64,000 bases of DNA from Bradyrhizobium diazoefficiens (lineage in GTDB: Bacteria > Pseudomonadota > Alphaproteobacteria > Rhizobiales > Xanthobacteraceae). Each line of letters starts with the position of its first letter. Positions within the stretch are counted from its first letter, which is position 1. Under the pieces are notes generated by a model that was not told the DNA's origin, did no database searches, and was given only the letters and a program-made list of their open reading frames with translations. Positions 1 through 8,018 of the stretch are shown one piece after another. The stretch lies in assembly GCF_016616235.1 (NCBI RefSeq), contig NZ_CP067100.1, forward strand, positions 4,585,001 through 4,649,000, in the 5' to 3' direction. Both the position numbers and the translations under genes were made by a program.

Positions 1-2
1 TG

Positions 3-341
3 CACGCCTATCCCGAACAGCTTTCGGGCGGCCAGCAGCAGCGCGCCGCGATCGCACGTTCGCTCGCGATGCAGCCGAAGGTGATGCTGTTCGACGAGGT
101 CACCTCGGCGCTCGATCCCGAGCTCACCGCCGAAGTGCTGAAGGTGATCGAGCAGCTCGCGGCAGACGGCATGACCATGGTGATGGTCACCCACGAAATG
201 GGCTTTGCCAAAGGCATCGCCGACCGGATCGTCTTCATGCATCGCGGCAAGGTCCACGAGACCGGACCTGCGTCGATCCTGACATCGCCGACGACCCCCG
301 AGCTCACGCAATTTGTGGGCACTGGAAACCTAAAATCATAA
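3..341 (+). CDS. Polar amino-acid ABC transporter ATP-binding protein, C-terminal part
   Basis: Only the last third of the ATPase lies in the window, because the gene is cut by the left edge. The visible frame begins just before the ABC signature LSGGQQQR, followed by Walker B with catalytic Glu/Asp ([14 protein letters not shown]) and the H-loop (VMVTHEMGF). The tail matches the GlnQ/HisP/GltL family, which energises uptake of polar amino acids at the cytoplasmic membrane. The solute-binding protein gene starts 19 bases after the stop, so they probably share an operon whose permease genes lie upstream. The substrate cannot be told from this fragment. Confidence 0.93.
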   Translation, partial: HAYPEQLSGGQQQRAAIARSLAMQPKVMLFDEVTSALDPELTAEVLKVIEQLAADGMTMVMVTHEMGFAKGIADRIVFMHRGKVHETGPASILTSPTTPELTQFVGTGNLKS

Positions 342-360
342 CAGGAGAGGAGAACTAGGG

Positions 361-1155
361 ATGACAACCAAGACACTGCTGGGCACCGCCGCCGCGCTGC
401 TGGGACTCGTCATGGTCGCGGCCACGCCGGCATCGGCCGATCTGCTCGACGACATCACCCAGGCCAAGAAGATCCGGATTTCGACCGATCTCGCCATCCC
501 GCCCTCGGGCATGATGGATAGCAGCATGAAGCCGACCGGCTCGGATGTCGAAGTGGCGCAGCTGCTCGCCAAGGACTGGGGTCTCGAGCTCGAATTCGTC
601 CAGACCACCGGCGCGACCCGTATCCCGAACGTCCTCACCGGGAAGGCCGACATCATCATCTCGACCCTGTCGGTGACGGCCGAGCGCGCCAAGGTGATCG
701 ACTTCACCAAGCGCTACGCGACCCTGCAATCCGACGTAGGCTGCCTGAAATCGTCGTCCGTGAAGGACTGGTCCGACCTGAAGGATAAGCCGATCGGCGT
801 CTCGCGCGGCACGACGCAGGACACCACCCTGTCCAACATGAAGGACAAGGGCCTCAAGATCGCCCGCTACGATGACGACGCCACCATGGTGACGGCAGCC
901 GTCTCCGGCCAGGTCGATTGCGTCGCCTCGTCCGCGACGATCATCAACCAGATCGGCGTGAAGAACCCATCGCGCGTGTTCGAGTCCCGGATTCCGCTGG
1001 CAACCTTCGACCTCGCCATCGGCCTGAAAAAGGGTGAGCAGCGCCTGATGGACAAGCTCAATGCCTGGATCACCGAAAACGTCAAGAACGGCAAGCTCAA
1101 CGCGATCTACAAGAAATTCCACGGCGTCGATCTGCCGCCCGAGATGCGTAGCTGA
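361..1155 (+). CDS. Amino-acid ABC transporter periplasmic substrate-binding protein (SBP family 3)
   Basis: The 264-residue protein has a Sec signal peptide (hydrophobic residues about 8-24, cleavage probably after ASA at residue 26). A two-lobe family 3 binding fold follows (ISTDLAIPPSGMMD, then VEVAQLLAKDWGLELEFV). This family captures polar amino acids in the periplasm and delivers them to a membrane permease. The ATG at 361 follows a strong Shine-Dalgarno (aggagaggag). The ATPase gene immediately upstream is its likely partner. The specific ligand is not determined by sequence here. A perfect hairpin follows the stop and probably ends or attenuates the transcript. Confidence 0.93.
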   Translation: MTTKTLLGTAAALLGLVMVAATPASADLLDDITQAKKIRISTDLAIPPSGMMDSSMKPTGSDVEVAQLLAKDWGLELEFVQTTGATRIPNVLTGKADIIISTLSVTAERAKVIDFTKRYATLQSDVGCLKSSSVKDWSDLKDKPIGVSRGTTQDTTLSNMKDKGLKIARYDDDATMVTAAVSGQVDCVASSATIINQIGVKNPSRVFESRIPLATFDLAIGLKKGEQRLMDKLNAWITENVKNGKLNAIYKKFHGVDLPPEMRS

Positions 1156-1166
1156 ACCACAGAGAA

Positions 1167-1197
1167 ACCGTGACAGCCGCTCTTCGGCTGTCACGGT
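1167..1197 (+). terminator. Perfect 13-bp stem hairpin between the binding-protein gene and rpiB
   Basis: The arms at 1167-1179 and 1185-1197 are exact reverse complements around a five-base loop (ctctt). The hairpin starts 12 bases after the binding-protein stop and ends 25 bases before the rpiB start. No run of T follows, so it is not a classical intrinsic terminator. It may protect the 3' end of the transporter mRNA or partly stop transcription. Confidence 0.6.
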
Positions 1198-1222
1198 CAA
1201 TGCAAATTAAGAAGGACATCAC

Positions 1223-1669
1223 ATGCGTCTCGTCATCGGATCCGACCACGCCGGCTGGCCGCTCAAGCAGACCGTCATCGACCACATCCGCAAGCTTGGC
1301 CACGACGTCCTCGACGTCGGCTCCTATGACGACAAGCCGGTGGATTTTCCCGACATCGCCCGTGCGGTCGCCCAGAAGGTGACCTCGGGCGAGGCTGCAC
1401 GCGGCATCATGGTGTGCGGCACCGGCGTCGGCGCCTCGATCGCCGCCAACAAGATGAAGGGCATCCGCGCCGCGGTCTGCCACGACGTGCATTCCGCGCA
1501 TCAGAGCGTCGAGCATGATGATGTGAATGTCATGTGCATCGGCGCGCAGATCGTTGGTGCCTGGCTCGCGGTCGACCTCGTCTCCTCCTATTTGTCCGCC
1601 GAATTCTCCACCGACGAGGATTTCCGCCGCCGGGTCGAGAAGCTGCGGGTGATGGACGAGCAAGGCTGA
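1223..1669 (+). CDS. rpiB: RpiB/LacA/LacB-family sugar-phosphate isomerase
   Basis: The 148-residue protein is full length for the RpiB/LacAB family of aldose-ketose phosphate isomerases, which interconvert ribose 5-phosphate and ribulose 5-phosphate or related sugars in the cytoplasm. Visible signatures are the N-terminal phosphate/ring-opening segment IGSDHAGW with Asp8 and His9, and the catalytic cysteine loop VCGTGVGASIAANK with Cys65. The gene follows an amino-acid ABC transporter but is separated from it by a hairpin, so cotranscription is uncertain. In some rhizobia RpiB homologues act on erythritol-pathway sugars. There is nothing nearby to suggest that here, so ribose 5-phosphate isomerase is the default reading. 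Confidence 0.9.
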   Translation: MRLVIGSDHAGWPLKQTVIDHIRKLGHDVLDVGSYDDKPVDFPDIARAVAQKVTSGEAARGIMVCGTGVGASIAANKMKGIRAAVCHDVHSAHQSVEHDDVNVMCIGAQIVGAWLAVDLVSSYLSAEFSTDEDFRRRVEKLRVMDEQG

Positions 1670-1684
1670 CGGCCTGCGCATCTT

Positions 1685-1774
1685 CCGTCATTGCGAGGAG
1701 CGCTTCGCGACGAAGCAATCCAGAGCCTTGCCTCGGAGGGAGCCTGGATTGCTTCGCTGCGCTCGCAATGACGG
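1685..1774. repeat. Dispersed palindromic intergenic repeat (CGTCATTGCGAG type)
   Basis: The element opens with ccgtcattgcgag and closes with its exact complement ctcgcaatgacgg. Inner arms gaagcaatccag and ctggattgcttc make it a long imperfect palindrome. It lies just after rpiB. As recalled, elements with these termini are common between genes in Bradyrhizobium. It probably folds into a stable stem-loop in RNA or DNA. Confidence 0.75.
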
Positions 1775-1794
1775 GTTGGCAATATCCCGGACTC

Positions 1795-1945
1795 AGCGCA
1801 GCACTCCCGGCGATGCGAAGCATCGTCCGGCGTGATGGCTGCAGAGCCGGGACCTATGCAGCAGCTGACTGTGTGGCTTGCTGGGTCCCGGCTCTGCGCG
1901 GCAGCGTTGCACGCTGCAGCGCGTCCGGGACACGAGAGGGTCGAT
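1795..1945. repeat. Second palindromic intergenic repeat (GCAGAGCCGGGACC type)
   Basis: Exact 14-bp arms at 1841-1854 and 1884-1897 flank a short loop. Outer blocks rich in CCGG (cgatgcgaagcatcg on the left, cgcgtccgggacacgag on the right) extend the structure. It directly follows the first repeat and fills most of the gap before the TSUP gene. Reading frames through it are low complexity and are not genes. Confidence 0.65.
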
Positions 1946-2019
1946 AGCGGAACAAGAACGCCGCCATTCACGCATCCCCCTCCTCCGGCTAGACTGCTCC
2001 GATTCCTGGAGCTCCGCCC

Positions 2020-2745
2020 TTGGCCTTCCTCTTCGTCCTCACCGTCGGCCTCATCGCCGGCACCATCTCGGGCATCGTCGGCACCGGCTCGTCGATCATG
2101 CTGATGCCGGTGCTCATCTCGGCCTATGGACCGAAGGAAGCCGTGCCGATCATGGCGGTCGCCTCCGTGCTGGCGAACTTTTCGCGCATTTTGGCCTGGT
2201 GGCGCGAGGTCGACTGGCGGGGCTGCGCCGCCTATTCCGTAACGGGCATTCCGGCCGCAGTGCTCGGCGCGCGGACGCTGCTGGCGCTGCCTGCACACGC
2301 CGTCGATCTCGCCATCGGCATCTTCCTGATCGCGATGGTGCCGGTGCGGCACGCCCTGGCGCGGCACGATCTCAAGGCCAATCTCTGGCATCTGGCGACC
2401 GGCGGCGCCGTCATCGGCTATCTCACCGGCATCGTGGTCTCGACCGGCCCGCTGAGCGTGCCGCTGTTCCTGTTCTACGGCCTGTCCAAGGGCGCCTTCC
2501 TCGCGACCGAGGCCGCCTCCTCGCTCGGGCTTTATTTCGCGAAGTCCGTGACCTTCGAGCGCTTCGGCGCGTTGACGCAGCAGGTCTTCATCAAGGGCCT
2601 GATCGCAGGAGCCTCGCTGATGGCCGGCGCCTTCATCGCAAAACGCTTCGTGCTGCATCTGAAGGCGGACGTGTTCCGCCTGTTGATGGACGCGATCATG
2701 ATCGCAGCCGGGCTCTCGATGCTGTGGAACGCCACGCAGGCGTGA
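2020..2745 (+). CDS. TSUP (TauE/SafE) family membrane transporter
   Basis: The 241-residue polytopic protein has about eight hydrophobic segments and the family's two-fold pattern (TVGLIAGTISGIVGTGSSIM near the start, GGAVIGYLTGIVVSTGP about midway). TSUP proteins move sulfite, sulfoacetate or other small organosulfur or carboxylate anions across the cytoplasmic membrane. The chosen start is TTG at 2020, eight bases after a ctggag ribosome site; no ATG fits upstream. It stands alone between two palindromic repeats and the SIR2-like gene, so the substrate cannot be inferred from context. Confidence 0.85.
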   Translation: MAFLFVLTVGLIAGTISGIVGTGSSIMLMPVLISAYGPKEAVPIMAVASVLANFSRILAWWREVDWRGCAAYSVTGIPAAVLGARTLLALPAHAVDLAIGIFLIAMVPVRHALARHDLKANLWHLATGGAVIGYLTGIVVSTGPLSVPLFLFYGLSKGAFLATEAASSLGLYFAKSVTFERFGALTQQVFIKGLIAGASLMAGAFIAKRFVLHLKADVFRLLMDAIMIAAGLSMLWNATQA

Positions 2746-2827
2746 GGCTCCCGCTCTGCGGAGGTGCCGAGTGCCGAGCGACTGAACCGATCGGCCCCAC
2801 GCAGGAACCCGCAGCGCATCCGCTCAT

Positions 2828-3715
2828 TTGTCCTGGATGGACGACCGGAGCAGAGAACTCGCAGACGAGCGGCCGACATACGACGTGCTGGCCGGTGCAA
2901 TACGGCAGCGGCGCGCAATTCTGTTCGTCGGTGCGGGGGTTTCGATGGCCGTTGGCCTGCCGTCCTGGCAGTCGCTCATCGACCACCTGCTTGATGATCT
3001 CGGCCTCGAACCCGGCGTCATCGACGGCATGCACGGCGGCTATCAGATGCTGGCGGAGTATTACCGGCTGAAGCGCGGCGGCATTGGCCCGCTCCGCAGC
3101 TGGCTCGACCGCAACTGGCGGGTCGATCCGGAGAAGATCGCAGCGTCGCAGCTTCACAAGCTGATCGTCGAGCTCGATTTTCCCATCATCTACACGACGA
3201 ATTACGACCGCAATCTGGAAACGGCATTCGATGTGCTCGGCAAGCCCTATGCCAAGATCAGCAACGCCAAGGAGATCGCGAGCGCTCCTGCCGGAGTCAC
3301 CCACATCATCAAATACCACGGCGACTTCGACGATGACGCCTCGCTGGTTCTGACCGAGACCGACTTCCTCAATCGGCTCGCATTCGATTCGCCGCTCGAC
3401 GTCTGCTTTCGCGCCGACGCGCTCGCCAGCACCCTCCTGTTCATCGGATACAGCATGTCGGATCCGAATATCCGGCTTCTGCTGCACCGGATCTGGCAGA
3501 CATGGGAAGATTCCGGGCACCGCCACGACCGGCCGAAATCCTTCGCCTTCGTGGCGCGGCACAACCCCGTGCAGGCGGCCGTCCTGGCGAACTGGGGCAT
3601 TACGCCAATCGCTGCGCCTGACGATGTGACGGCCGATGAGGGCCTCACCGAATTTCTGCGGGAGATCGGCAAGCGCCTCGATAGGAAGACCCAGGGCGAG
3701 GAGGTGGACTCATAA
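2828..3715 (+). CDS. SIR2-like domain protein, possible stand-alone NADase or defence effector
   Basis: The 295-residue protein carries the divergent SIR2 (SIR2_2-type) NAD-binding signatures: GAGVS at 35-39, TTNYD at 123-127, YHGD at 163-166 and GYSMSDPN at 207-214. These match the nucleotide loop, the Asn/Asp pair and the His of SIR2 enzymes. No zinc-binding CxxC pairs are visible, so it is unlike a canonical protein deacetylase. Related SIR2-like proteins are NAD-depleting effectors in several anti-phage systems, usually with a partner such as an Argonaute, TIR or HerA protein. No partner is encoded next to it. The start is TTG 2828 or ATG 2837. A defence role is inference. Confidence 0.75.
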   Translation: MSWMDDRSRELADERPTYDVLAGAIRQRRAILFVGAGVSMAVGLPSWQSLIDHLLDDLGLEPGVIDGMHGGYQMLAEYYRLKRGGIGPLRSWLDRNWRVDPEKIAASQLHKLIVELDFPIIYTTNYDRNLETAFDVLGKPYAKISNAKEIASAPAGVTHIIKYHGDFDDDASLVLTETDFLNRLAFDSPLDVCFRADALASTLLFIGYSMSDPNIRLLLHRIWQTWEDSGHRHDRPKSFAFVARHNPVQAAVLANWGITPIAAPDDVTADEGLTEFLREIGKRLDRKTQGEEVDS

Positions 3716-4484
3716 CGCGCGGCGAGCGATAGCCGGAAGATGCGAGTTGGACGGGGATAACGTCGTTTCCCGCAAGCCTGTCGCAGGGCGTCGCCACACG
3801 ACGACATTGTCTGATCCTGTTGAAGGACCGTTCGACCTCTTTGCGAGCGCGATAAAGCTACGGGCTGAAGCAAATCGGATCGCCGCGGTAAGGCGCACAA
3901 TTGCGGCTAAATGTCTCGCCCCGCTCTCGTCGTAGCAGGGGACGGCATAGTTGCCGCGTCGCTGTCGCGACCGGAGTCACAAGCCGATTTTCCTGCGCCT
4001 CGTTTCATGTGAACTGACACGATTTGCTGCATCAACTGGCAGAGAGCGCGTGAATGAATGCTGGCTCGATAAGATCGACGGTGGGCGGTGCCGAAGCGCA
4101 GAGCTTGTATCGTTGAGATTCAGGATGCACTGGTTGTGCCAACCGTACTTACGCTTACAAAGTCGTGAATTGAGTTTGCCGTTCATCGGCTCATCCTTTG
4201 CCTTCGATCAGGTCGTCTCTTGTCTGACTTGAGGAATTTTTAGAACGGAGCTGGCGCAGTCCTCAACGCATTAGCCAGCCCACCCTGACATCTTTCAGCG
4301 CGCTCCGAGGTAATCGCCGTGTTGCGCGTGCGGTCCACTACCGCTCATCGAAGTTCCGGCGCGGCACGCGTCCGGTCGCAGACACTGGTTTGTTCGCGAG
4401 GTACTTTCGACCACGTAGGCTTCTGCGGCCACGCAAAAAGTCAGCCATGGTGGACGACCTTATTGCCAAGTCAAAGTGTTAACG
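3716..4484. other. Gene-poor stretch between the SIR2-like gene and the histidine kinase
   Basis: About 770 bases contain no open frame with recognisable domains or a convincing ribosome site. Base composition is visibly richer in A/T than in the flanking housekeeping DNA. A short plus-strand stretch at about 3750-3915 (including DPVEGPFDLFASAIKLR) looks coding-like, but it has no start signal and no family I recognise. It may be a remnant. Confidence 0.5.
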
Positions 4485-6689
4485 ATGTCCGATCCACGAT
4501 TTTTGATTCCGGAGGCAAGTTCCTGCCGAAGCATTAGCTATGCCGGGGATCTGGTCGCAATTGGAGCGATCTATTTCGCCCTGGCAAAAGGCGGCCTTGC
4601 CCTCGCCTCTATTCATCCCAGCGCAACGCCAATTTGGCCGCCGACGGGCGTCGCGCTGGCGGCGGTGCTGTTGCGGGGATATCGGATTTGGCCCGCAATT
4701 TTTACAGCGGCGATGGTCGCCAATGCCACGACGGCCGGCTCGGTTGCCACCTCAGTTGCTATTGCAACCGGCAACTCTCTCGAAGCGATTGTCGGCGCTT
4801 ATCTCATCAATCGGTGGTCGGGCGGCCGTAACACATTTTCAACGCCAAATTCTGTCGCAAAGTTTGCTCTGATTTGCGTCGTAATCGCGACGCCGATCAG
4901 CGCAAGCATTGGACTAACGAGCCTCGCAACCGTCGGGTACATCGAACCCAAGAATTTCGCCGACGCCTGGATCACATGGTGGCTGGGAGATGTGACCGGC
5001 GCGCTGGTGATTGCCCCGGTTATTGTGCTTTGGGCAGCAGGCCACCATTATGCTTTCAGCCGCAATGAGTTTTTGGAGACGGTCGGCGTGCTCGCGACAG
5101 CGGCGGTACTTGGCCTAATTGCCTTCAGCCCCCTGATCGAGCAAACGCCAGGCCGAGATCCGCTAGGTTTTCTTGCGATCTTGCCAATGTTATGGGCGGC
5201 ACTGCGCCGCGGTCCGCGCGACACCGCAACGGTCGCGCTGGTGCTTGCGGGCACCACGATTTGGGGGACGCTCATGGGCGGCGGCCCCTTCACGAGCGGA
5301 AATCTCAATTCTTCGTTCCTGCTGGTGCTGATGTTCTTGATCAGTATTACCGTTCCAAGTCTCTTGCTCAGCGCCGACGTGGAGGCACGCAAGAAAGCGG
5401 AGGAAAGTCTGCGCCGCGCACAGATCGGACTCGAGCACAACGTCGCAGAACGCACGCAAGAACTGGAGCTCGCCAACGCCGCAAAATCACGCTTTCTTGC
5501 CATGGCAAGCCATGATTTGCGGCAACCGTTACATGCACTGGGCTTGTTCGTTGCCCAGCTGCGCACGCCGCTCAATTCGAGGGAGAGGACAAAGACGATC
5601 GAACGGGTCGATGCAGCGCGCAAAGAAATGGATGAAATGTTCAATTCGCTCCTGGATATCTCCAGGCTCGATGCCGGGATGCTTACTCCGAAAATTACCG
5701 AATTTCCAATCGCGCACCTGCTGCAAAAAATTGAGACGACCTTTGATCAGGCGACGCGAGAAAAAGGCCTGGAGCTACGCATCAGGCGAAGTAACGCCTG
5801 GGTGCGGAGCGACGCCATGCTGCTCGAACGCATACTGCTCAATCTGGTATCCAATGCCGTCCGCTATACGTTGCAGGGCGGGATCATCGTCGGATGCCGT
5901 CGGCGCGGCGAAAGGTTGCGCATCGAAGTGTGGGATACCGGCCCCGGCATTCCTGAGGATCAGAAGCAGAACATCTTTGGCGAGTTCTATCAAGTTCCCG
6001 CCCAAGAGCGGAACCGGTCCGGCGGCCTGGGGCTTGGCCTTGCCATTGTTGACAGGCTGCGCCTCCTTCTCGACCATCAAATCGACTTAGCTTCGAGAGT
6101 GGGGCGAGGTTCGCGCTTCGCGATCGAGCTTCCGATGGTCGATGAATGTGTCACGTCCACCGTACCCGTTGACTCCCCGTACCCCGGAGCCTTCGCAGCC
6201 GAAGGGAAGCGCATTCTAGTTATTGCTGACGCTCCAATGGTGAAGGAGGGAACGGGCGGATTGCTCGGCAATTGGGGATACTCCGTCCTTACCGCCGGAT
6301 CCGACGAAGCTGCACTTATGCGAGTTGCTCAGCGCCAAGAACGCCCCGATCTTATAATCTCGGACTATCATCTTGCGAACGGAAAGATCGGAATCCGCGC
6401 AATTGAACAAATCAATGCGGCGTTCGATTCCTCAATTCCAGCTATTCTGATCAGCGGCGATACGGCAGCTGAACCGTTACGTGACGCCAACGAGAAGGGA
6501 TTATTTTGCTGCACAAGCCTGTTGAGCCAATGCGGCTCCGCGCCGTTATGCACGAACTCTTTAGGGATCATGGAGGATAGGAGCGGACGCCGGGGCAATT
6601 TTATGATTCAGATTTTGGCGGCAACTCCCAGCCCATTTTTCCTACCTTTATTATCGCTTCGGCACGACTCGCTACACCGAGCGCCTTGA
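4485..6689 (+). CDS. MASE1 hybrid sensor histidine kinase with frameshifted C-terminal receiver
   Basis: An N-terminal MASE1 sensor with roughly eight membrane segments spans residues about 15-300. A coiled linker leads to a kinase core with H-box SHDLRQPLHALGLF (His codon at 5511), N-box LLNLVSNAVRYT, G1 DTGPGIPEDQ and G2 GGLGLGLAIVDRL. A receiver starts near base 6208 with phospho-acceptor Asp in IISDYHL, but its acidic pocket reads VIADAP, so one Asp is missing. At the T-run 6504-6507 the frame appears to lose one base. With one T restored the receiver would continue LLHKPVEP and stop at 6580, just before the convergent regulator. As written it reads junk to 6689. Start chosen at ATG 4485; GTG 4476 is possible. 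Codon use is less G/C-biased than in its neighbours. Confidence 0.85.
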   Translation: MSDPRFLIPEASSCRSISYAGDLVAIGAIYFALAKGGLALASIHPSATPIWPPTGVALAAVLLRGYRIWPAIFTAAMVANATTAGSVATSVAIATGNSLEAIVGAYLINRWSGGRNTFSTPNSVAKFALICVVIATPISASIGLTSLATVGYIEPKNFADAWITWWLGDVTGALVIAPVIVLWAAGHHYAFSRNEFLETVGVLATAAVLGLIAFSPLIEQTPGRDPLGFLAILPMLWAALRRGPRDTATVALVLAGTTIWGTLMGGGPFTSGNLNSSFLLVLMFLISITVPSLLLSADVEARKKAEESLRRAQIGLEHNVAERTQELELANAAKSRFLAMASHDLRQPLHALGLFVAQLRTPLNSRERTKTIERVDAARKEMDEMFNSLLDISRLDAGMLTPKITEFPIAHLLQKIETTFDQATREKGLELRIRRSNAWVRSDAMLLERILLNLVSNAVRYTLQGGIIVGCRRRGERLRIEVWDTGPGIPEDQKQNIFGEFYQVPAQERNRSGGLGLGLAIVDRLRLLLDHQIDLASRVGRGSRFAIELPMVDECVTSTVPVDSPYPGAFAAEGKRILVIADAPMVKEGTGGLLGNWGYSVLTAGSDEAALMRVAQRQERPDLIISDYHLANGKIGIRAIEQINAAFDSSIPAILISGDTAAEPLRDANEKGLFCCTSLLSQCGSAPLCTNSLGIMEDRSGRRGNFMIQILAATPSPFFLPLLSLRHDSLHRAP

Positions 6690-7263
6690 GAACGGCCGTG
6701 ATGTGGTTCTTCACTGTCGGTACTGCCATATTGAGTGTCTTGGCAATGACCTTGTTGCTTCTTCCCTTCATGAGGAGCGCAAGCACCTCAATCTGTCGAT
6801 CGGTCAACCCGATGCCCTTGAAAGAGTCGCGCGTCGCTGGCTCAGCTATAAGCCGAAGACTCCTCGTTTCTTCCAGCATTTGTGAGGGAATGTAAACGCC
6901 GCCAGAGAACACCAACTTGATAGCGTTGAGTATAACCTCACGTTCGGTGGTTTTCGGGATGAAACCCAGAGCACCAAGTTTGAAAGCGCGCTTGACTGTG
7001 TCTTGATCGTCCGATGACGAGAGAATGACGATAGCAATGGTCGCATAGCGCTGACGCAGTTCGCGGAGAACAGAAAAACCATCTCGATCGGGCAAATTGA
7101 TATCAAGCAGAATGAAGCTGATGTCCGGATGTTCCTCGACGATGCACATTGCCTGCTGGCTGTTCGAAGCTTGAAAAATGACTGCCTCTCGGTTCAGTTG
7201 CTTCAGAACAGAGTGCAAGGCCTCGCGAATCAATGCGTGATCGTCAACAATCAGGACCTTCAT
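6601..7263 (-). CDS. NarL/FixJ-type response regulator with LuxR HTH output
   Basis: The 220-residue protein has a complete receiver: VDDH acidic pair, phospho-acceptor Asp54 in ILLDINLP and conserved Lys in GFIPKT. A LuxR helix-turn-helix follows (GLTDRQIEVLALLMKGRSNKVIAKTL, written here in abbreviated outline). It is expected to bind DNA when phosphorylated. ATG at 7263 is preferred over the upstream GTG because ggagag lies eight bases before it and the homology begins MKVLIVDD. It is convergent with the MASE1 hybrid kinase, whose SHDLRQPL-type H-box is a class often paired with NarL-like partners, so the two plausibly form one signalling system. The target genes are unknown. Confidence 0.92.
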   Translation of the reverse strand: MKVLIVDDHALIREALHSVLKQLNREAVIFQASNSQQAMCIVEEHPDISFILLDINLPDRDGFSVLRELRQRYATIAIVILSSSDDQDTVKRAFKLGALGFIPKTTEREVILNAIKLVFSGGVYIPSQMLEETRSLRLIAEPATRDSFKGIGLTDRQIEVLALLMKGRSNKVIAKTLNMAVPTVKNHITAVLKALGVASRAEAIIKVGKMGWELPPKSES

Positions 7264-7820
7264 AAAAAGCTCTCCGTTATCCTGCACGGAGATCCAATTT
7301 AGAAATCATACACCCACCTTCAGGTCTTTGGCGACACGAAGGTGGCCGAGGATTGGCCCCCGAACCGCCTATCCCTGACCCGATCAGCGGTTCCGCCAGG
7401 CACTCAGGGAGCTAAAGGGCGTCGTGTCACGCAATACAACAGCAAGAAAAGCGAGTGCGGACCACAAGGGGTCTGCGCGAGTCGGCCTCCCTTGGCCTGT
7501 GCGCAATGGTGACATTGCCTATGATGTGGACGTCAGAGCAAGCCGAGAGCGTGCGATACCTTGATCATAGGACCAAGGGATCTCTCAATGTGGACCTCGG
7601 GCTGATTTACAAGCTGTGCCGGTTGAACGATGCTCCTTCACGACCCGCCTCACCGCCAAGAGTTTCTGCCAAGCGCCACCTTACGATCGTTATCGCAATC
7701 GCGTCATGGCTCGGTTCGGCGTGAATCAACTCCAGACTGCCGCGTTGTTATGATTCGCGGTGTGGTCGGATGTTTTTCTCGGCATTGGCTTTCCCAACAG
7801 GTTCAGAGGGGATTGCAAAA
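7264..7820. other. Gene-poor stretch upstream of the small ORF and OpgC-like gene
   Basis: No open frame here has a recognisable domain or a good start. It must hold the promoter of the minus-strand response regulator. A weak inverted repeat (caccttc and gaaggtg, near 7315-7355) lies just upstream of that gene and could be a regulatory site. The rest shows nothing I can assign. Confidence 0.5.
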
Positions 7821-7943
7821 ATGATGATGCCCAAAATTGCTGCTGCCATTGTCGGCCCTGCTACCGGTGCCGGGCTTCTCATCGCACTCGCACCGGATTT
7901 CAGCGCCGATTTTGCTCTCGCGGTTATCGCGTACTTTTCATAG
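7821..7943 (+). CDS. Possible 40-residue hydrophobic small protein
   Basis: Three consecutive ATG codons start a 40-codon frame encoding a small Ala/Leu/Ile-rich peptide (MMMPKIAAAIVGPATGAG at its start), long enough for one membrane segment. A purine-rich ribosome site (agagggg) lies about ten bases upstream. It is 75 bases before the OpgC-like gene and in the same direction. There is no recognised family, so it could be a chance frame. Confidence 0.4.
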   Translation: MMMPKIAAAIVGPATGAGLLIALAPDFSADFALAVIAYFS

Positions 7944-8018
7944 CCGTAGAGAGCCGGGCTTCTGTCGCTCTTGATCGTTCCTCTTGGAGACGGCTCGCAC
8001 GCCGGACGGGGCAATCAG

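Noticed and set aside
1685..1945. CRISPR-like repeat array
   Set aside because: The units are palindromes without equal spacers or tandem copies.
1588..2658. A 356-codon minus-strand frame opposite the TSUP gene and the repeats
   Set aside because: The frame passes through two palindromic repeats and has the composition of an antisense shadow.
3951..4232. A 93-codon plus-strand frame in the gene-poor region
   Set aside because: No ribosome site, no family, odd composition; treated as chance.
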